A DNA stretch of 64,000 nucleotides, from NCBI GenBank assembly GCA_963920765.1, contig OY987248.1, forward strand, positions 9,458,539 to 9,522,538, given 5' to 3'. The notes beneath the pieces are model-generated. The model ran no database searches and was not told the DNA's origin. It was given only the letters and a program-made list of their open reading frames with translations. Of this stretch, positions 59,490 through 64,000 are shown piece by piece. The stretch comes from Ulota crispa. Its lineage: Eukaryota > Streptophyta > Bryopsida > Orthotrichales > Orthotrichaceae. Position numbers and translations under genes: made by a program. Every line of letters starts with the position of its first letter. The stretch's first letter is position 1.

Positions 59490-59916
59490 GGGGTTTCAAA
59501 CATCATTTTTTTTTGGTGACTCATGTCGTAGTTCACCTTGGTGGATTCACTAGTGAATAGGGAGGCAACTCACCTATGAAGTTCACTACTAATGTGATTC
59601 ACTTCAGGAGTGAACTTCAAAAATCCACCTTCGTGGCTCTAGTGAGCACCAATTTGAGGACAAGCGTGAATGCGAACGGAGGTTGTCACCCACCCATCAT
59701 GCTCCCACTCCTGCCCTGCTCCTTGTACTCGCGCTGCTTGTGCTGGTCCTGCTCTTGCACTGTTGTTGTTGCAAAAGCTGAACCCTAAATGCAAATTCAC
59801 ACAAACTCACGGATGTCTGAGACTTTGGGCAAGTGAGCAAACAAAAAAAATTCACTAGTGACTTGAATTCTTGTGAGGTGAGAAACTCGTTGGCTAGATT
59901 TCATGCTTGAACCCCC
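59490..59916. mobile_element. GGGGTT-ended element with GTGAATTCAC-like words, second copy
   Basis: Ends GGGGTTTCAAACAT and, inverted, GGGGGTTCAAGCAT, flanked by TTA and TAA. Many GTGACTCA, TTCACTA and GGAGTGAACT words are shared with 30558-30892. Its first half is GC-richer (59650-59780). Confidence 0.65.
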
Positions 59917-60242
59917 TAATATTGCGTGTTTAGGTTGCCCCTACGCTAATTTTTTTGACATTTACAATACAATACCAGTTAAGAAAGATACATAGAAAGT
60001 GTATTTCCTATGAGAACTAGATACTCTTCTTTCAATTTCAAAACACAATTGTATATGCAATAATGGCTCAAATTCCAAATCATAAAGTGCATCAAGTAGA
60101 TAATGTTGCCTAGTTTTAGGAAATATCATGACAATAATTTATAACTTGGATCAATTTATTGCATTTAGAAATTTAAGGAAACAAGTTGTTTTTGCTGAAT
60201 TTTAGTTTCTACCTATCTTTCTTAACTTGTACGGTACATAAA

Positions 60243-60652
60243 GGGAATTGCTAACGCAACACCCCAAAATTGCTCACGAGACACCCATTGTGAGCATGAA
60301 ATGTGATTTTTGAAGCTAATTTTTTTATTTAGATCAAAGGATTTGTTTTGCCTTTATCATTCTACGACTTTACTATTAAAAAAATAGGTGTGCTTAAATT
60401 TGAAACTAAAAATAAGGGATTATTGAGTTACTTAAAGCAAAAATACATTAAAAAATAGTATTGGTGCAATAATATTTCAACAAAAAATGTGTATATGTCT
60501 TGTTTTCTTTCAAGGAGGTAGTAATATTGATTGTGCTGTGATTGAATGAATGATGAACCATTTGAATGAGTCAAAATAGCCCTAAATTATCAAATTTCAT
60601 GCTCACATTGGGTGTCCCATTAGCAATTTAGGGTGTTGGGTTAGCAATTCCC
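60243..60652. mobile_element. Foldback MITE, 410 bp, 8-bp duplication
   Basis: Ends GGGAATTGCTAACGCAACAC and, inverted, GGGAATTGCTAACCCAACAC continue as an inverted stem through CACCCATTGTGAGCATGAAA. Flanks TACATAAA (60235-60242) and TATATAAA (60653-60660) differ at one base. The first bases resemble the 5628-6039 family. Confidence 0.8.
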
Positions 60653-60687
60653 TATATAAATACTCACTATTGCTACAGTAGTTTTTA

Positions 60688-60997
60688 GGGAAAATTTCAT
60701 GGATGTCCCTGAGTTTGTAATACTTTTGTAGATACCCATGCTTTTTCAAAAATATCACAAATATCTTTGGACCAAAAATTTTAGGCGTTTGTTTTGTTAT
60801 ACATGTCACTTCCTTCTCCCTTTATACGCACATTTATTCTTTCTTGTTATGCATGCACACAAAGGAAGAAGGGAAGTGACATGCACAACAAAGCAAACGC
60901 CTAAAATACTGGTCCAAGGTTATTTGTGATATTTCTGAAAAAGCAAGGATATTTATGAAAATATTGCAAACTTCAAGGGCATCCATGAAATTTTCCC
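60688..60997. mobile_element. Foldback MITE, 310 bp, perfect 9-bp duplication
   Basis: Flanked by TAGTTTTTA at 60679-60687 and again at 60998-61006. Ends GGGAAAATTTCATGGATG and its complement. Arms of about 130 bp pair around a centre rich in CTTCC/GGAAG. Related copies are at 38842-39162 and, as fragments, near 31270 and 38027. A perfect 9-bp duplication and G-ends suggest a recent Mutator-like insertion. Confidence 0.9.
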
Positions 60998-61006
60998 TAG
61001 TTTTTA

Positions 61007-61857
61007 TTAGTAATTATTGCAATTAACCATTTTTAGAGGTCTTGGCAACAACAACAAAGTTGTAAAAAACAAACTAGTGGCATTCAAGTTGGAAACCATG
61101 TGACATCCTAATAATACCTACAGAGCTGCATGTGCCTTGAAGTGGTCAAACCATGAGTCATGAAGTAACTTTTTAAGGTAAGGCAACCTAATTGTCAAGG
61201 CAACCTAATTGTAATATTTAGTGTAGTTTGCACTAAAACTATTACTTTAAGGGTTGGTGTGCCTCTTCATGGGCTTTTTGAGACAAGATAATTTTTTGTT
61301 TTGATTTTAGACAAAGAGATACATATGCCAAATGTAGCATCATTTCATATTTTTTGAAGAATTTTTGAGTTGGTGATGAATTTCTAATTTTTTGTTATAG
61401 TAGATACCTATTTGGGACATGTAGGTCTCCTATAATCAGTTCCCTTGCAACTTGTAAAGAGATGAGGTGAAATCAAAAAGTATGATTGGCTCTTTTAGTA
61501 GAATACACCTTTTCTTCTATGACTAAAGAGGATCCATTTAAGAACCACCTCATATCCATTCTTAGGCTACCTATGAAAAGCTTTTCATGAGAGGGGATGC
61601 AATTTGAGCAACCTACTTTATAAGCTTTGATTTAGAGAGGGTACTACATTTTTTGGAAGCTAGCTAATATATGATAAGATGTATCTAAATCAACCAATGT
61701 TCAAACCAATCTTTTAACACGTTTTCACAATAAAAAAATTCATGCCCTTAAAATCATAAATACTTTATGTTATGATCTATTTGCTATTAAAAGGTCTGAT
61801 TTGGGATATTGGGCATGTTTGCCAAGAGAATAGAGGATGCTCTAAGGTAGCTAGTTA
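61007..61857. other. AT-rich DNA with repeat fragments
   Basis: 61175-61215 repeats GGCAACCTAATTGTCAA. 61628-61735 resembles an interior part of the foldback family at 49669-50411. No gene was seen. Confidence 0.45.
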
Positions 61858-61861
61858 ACCC

Positions 61862-62345
61862 TTAAATGGTTGAAGGTACTTCTTGATTGAAGAAGGCATT
61901 TTGGAAATTTTTAAATTGTAGTTGTAAGATCATTATTTACCAGTGATAGAAAACTGTGACTGTAATATCTTGAACTTTAAGGTTTCTAAATGATGTTACC
62001 AAAAAAATTCTAAAAATGTCATACAAATGATAAGATATTTGTGATTGAATATGATTAGATGAGCACAAAATTTTATGTCTTTTTTGGAGCCACACGAAAC
62101 TTGTTATGCAAAATGGCAACTTTTGTGTACAAAATTGGGAAATAACCACTTATGATCATTTAGTATTTGTTGTTGTTACTTCAAAAATAATGACTTCCCT
62201 TCCAAATCCATGACCACAATTTCACAAATGCAAAGAGCTACCACCTAGTACAAATTTTTTGTTTAGCTCCAATTATTAACCAAAAACCATTATGAATGAA
62301 AGAGGATTCAATGGTGAATGAATTCTAATTTATATAACAAAAATG
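61862..62345. mobile_element. TTAA-type element, uninterrupted paralogue of 2188-3605
   Basis: Starts after TTAA (61858-61861) with CCCTTAAATGG. It aligns with 2188-2266 and 3197-3605 and carries CATTATTTACCAG at the point where the copy at 2188 has CATTA-TTAA-insert-TTAA-ACAC. It thus shows the unoccupied site. Right end not found. Confidence 0.65.
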
Positions 62346-63423
62346 TTCCAAGTGAAATAAGTACAAAAACACATTTAGATTTTGTTAAATCATGAAATTT
62401 TAATAAAAAGGCCCTCACTACCCAAGGGAGGAGTGCCCATGGGAAATCTTGACTCTATGCTAAACTTGCTACCCATCTTTCCAATGTGGCAACTTGTCAT
62501 AAGCTCTTTAATGACACTATTCATCACACTTTTTGATGCAATTTAGCTTCCATTAAAAATAATTGAAATATAGTATGAATGGTATTCAAATTGAACATTA
62601 AAGCTAACTTCTGACAGCAATTTCTCCAAAAAAAAAAAAAAAAAAACCAAACCTCTGCCTTCAGCAAGGTCTCAAAGTTTCCTGAACACCCAACTTTGGT
62701 GCCTACCATGCACAGTTCAATGCTGGTGCTCTGTGAAAGTCATGAGGTGTAAATGTATTTTTGTTTGAAAAAAGCTAGTGGATGCTTAAGTTTGCATGTA
62801 CAAAAAAATTGTTCCAACTTTTAGGAAGAATATCAAACTACCTTATATCTCATAAACGGTTTTAATATACATCTGTAGACTTCTAATAGGGGAAGAAAAT
62901 ATAGCAAGAGAAAAGAAAAACAATGTATCAAAATTTTAATCAATAGTACAGAATAACAATGAGCGTGAAAGAAGCTTTGTCAACCTAGATTTTAAGGTAC
63001 TAGGGTGAGATGGCAACTCGCAAATACAAGTTTCAAAAACTTCACGCTATTTTGGAAGGTAGTCATTATCACTTCAAAGTTGAAAATCCACCGCAAACGG
63101 GCACTATTCCTAAAGTCCTCTACTAAAATGAGAATGCAACATTTTCATTCAAACCTAATGTAACGTAATGTAACGAACAAACATGGCCAGGAACTCCCAA
63201 TACCAACAACCTCACCACCACCCCATCCTTTCACTACGGAGGTAATCTCCATCCCTTGATAATGCAGATCCTGGAAAAGAAGTCACTAGAAGGTTGTTCA
63301 AGTCCTTATAAGAATGAGCATGAGTGCCACAGCTGCCCACAAATCACAAATATTTAACAACCTAAATGCCGAACTGACAGGCCACAAGCAAGTAAATATC
63401 CCTCAAACTCAAAGAGAAAACCT
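62346..63423. other. Intergenic DNA and probable 3' untranslated region
   Basis: 62625-62646 is an A tract. From about 63000 composition is more balanced, consistent with the 3' flank of the gene ending at 63424. No other feature. Confidence 0.45.
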
Positions 63424-63543
63424 CTACATAATTGTGCAGCGGTTATTAGACTTGTCCTCTGCACTGGGTGTTGCTTGACTCGGCTGCGCAGATCGGCGAG
63501 CCTCCTCTGGGTTGTAAGTGAATTCCGTGGTGTCCAATCCATA
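63424..63543 (-). CDS. Last exon of an unidentified gene ending in a CaaX-like box
   Basis: After an acceptor reading TTGTGCAG the exon encodes 39 residues starting YGLDTTEFTYNPEEAR, passing through a Ser/Gln/Pro-rich stretch and ending NNRCTIM, then TAG. The final CTIM fits a farnesylation (CaaX) signal, so the product may be membrane-attached through a prenyl group. The rest of the gene would lie upstream on the minus strand. I could not find the next exon with confidence in 63548-64000. The family is not recognised. Another frame over the same bases is open for 82 codons but lacks splice support. Confidence 0.5.
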   Translation of the reverse strand, partial: YGLDTTEFTYNPEEARRSAQPSQATPSAEDKSNNRCTIM

Positions 63544-64000
63544 CTGCACAATGTACACAAATGACAAAAACCTCCACGCTTAAAGACTACTATCGTTATC
63601 AACCTCTGAGATAGGTCTACTATTGACTTCCATCCTTCCTTCCTTCCCTATGTGCTCCCCATTTTGGGGTGGGGAATGCACCATTAAACTGTGCCTACCA
63701 GCTCACTTTTCCAAGCAAAAACCTAAGAAGACATATCCGAGCGTGTCCTACATCAGAGCACAAGATACAGTATTCACCTCCTCTTATGTATCCTCGAAGA
63801 CTTCATACCTGCTTCATTGTTACTGGATATGTTCCTCTTGACCAGGAGCCTCCTATGGCACAAGGAAGTGTGATCAAAACAGTTTTTCAGCTCTTCATTA
63901 TTCAAAACCGGTTTGTCACTGGATAAAGGTTTATTCAACTTTGCTTTTATAATCGCTTTAGTGGTCAAGGAAAACGAGGAGGGGTGTTATTTAATAGGAA

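Noticed and set aside
63774-63968. Minus-strand 64-codon frame as an upstream exon of the CaaX gene
   Set aside because: No clear donor links it in frame to the exon at 63543, and its composition is not convincing.

Overview
This is nuclear DNA from a land plant. Six gene bodies have ordinary GT-AG introns of about 70 to 1000 bp, and their spliced products match plant-type housekeeping proteins. A TAP46-type PP2A subunit and a cytosolic UDP-xylose synthase are the most plant-specific of these. Intergenic DNA is very AT-rich and full of short non-autonomous DNA transposons. The species cannot be fixed. The 20S proteasome beta subunit has a longer N-terminus than the flowering-plant form I know, so I lean weakly towards a non-flowering plant such as a bryophyte or other seed-free plant.

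Layout. 1-1317 is one arm of an inverted repeat; the other arm is 21603-22919, and I found no mismatch between them. The left arm carries the last two exons of a plus-strand eRF3 copy whose body lies outside the window. The right arm carries the same exons of a complete 16-exon eRF3 gene on the minus strand (22591-27464). The 20.3-kb spacer holds the seven-exon coatomer epsilon gene (8537-11367, minus), many transposons and an isolated 90-codon cysteine-rich ORF (15377-15649). Further right are TAP46 (34579-37488, minus, 9 exons), VPS60/CHMP5 (43186-45245, plus, 7 exons), proteasome subunit PBF1 (47566-50787, minus, 7 exons), UDP-xylose synthase (53275-57952, minus, 13 exons) and the last exon of a gene ending in a CaaX-like box (63424-63543, minus). 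The genes serve translation termination, COPI transport, TOR/PP2A signalling, ESCRT-III sorting, protein degradation and nucleotide-sugar supply. They show no operon-like or pathway link.

Mobile DNA. The most striking component is a set of elements flanked by TTAA whose ends begin CCCCTAAA. At least nine copies of 0.24-0.95 kb are present, including a nested insertion and a partial paralogue with the unoccupied site, which together let the target site be read directly. Other groups are long-stem foldback MITEs with 8-9 bp target duplications, Tourist/PIF-like MITEs whose ends read GGTAG, Stowaway-like elements (one split by a 1.2-kb insertion with an 8-bp duplication), and elements with GGGGTT ends rich in GTGAATTCAC-like words. 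No transposase gene was found in the window, so all of these appear non-autonomous.

All exon borders were read by hand. They keep the reading frame through every junction and give family-typical products, but no alignment program was run.
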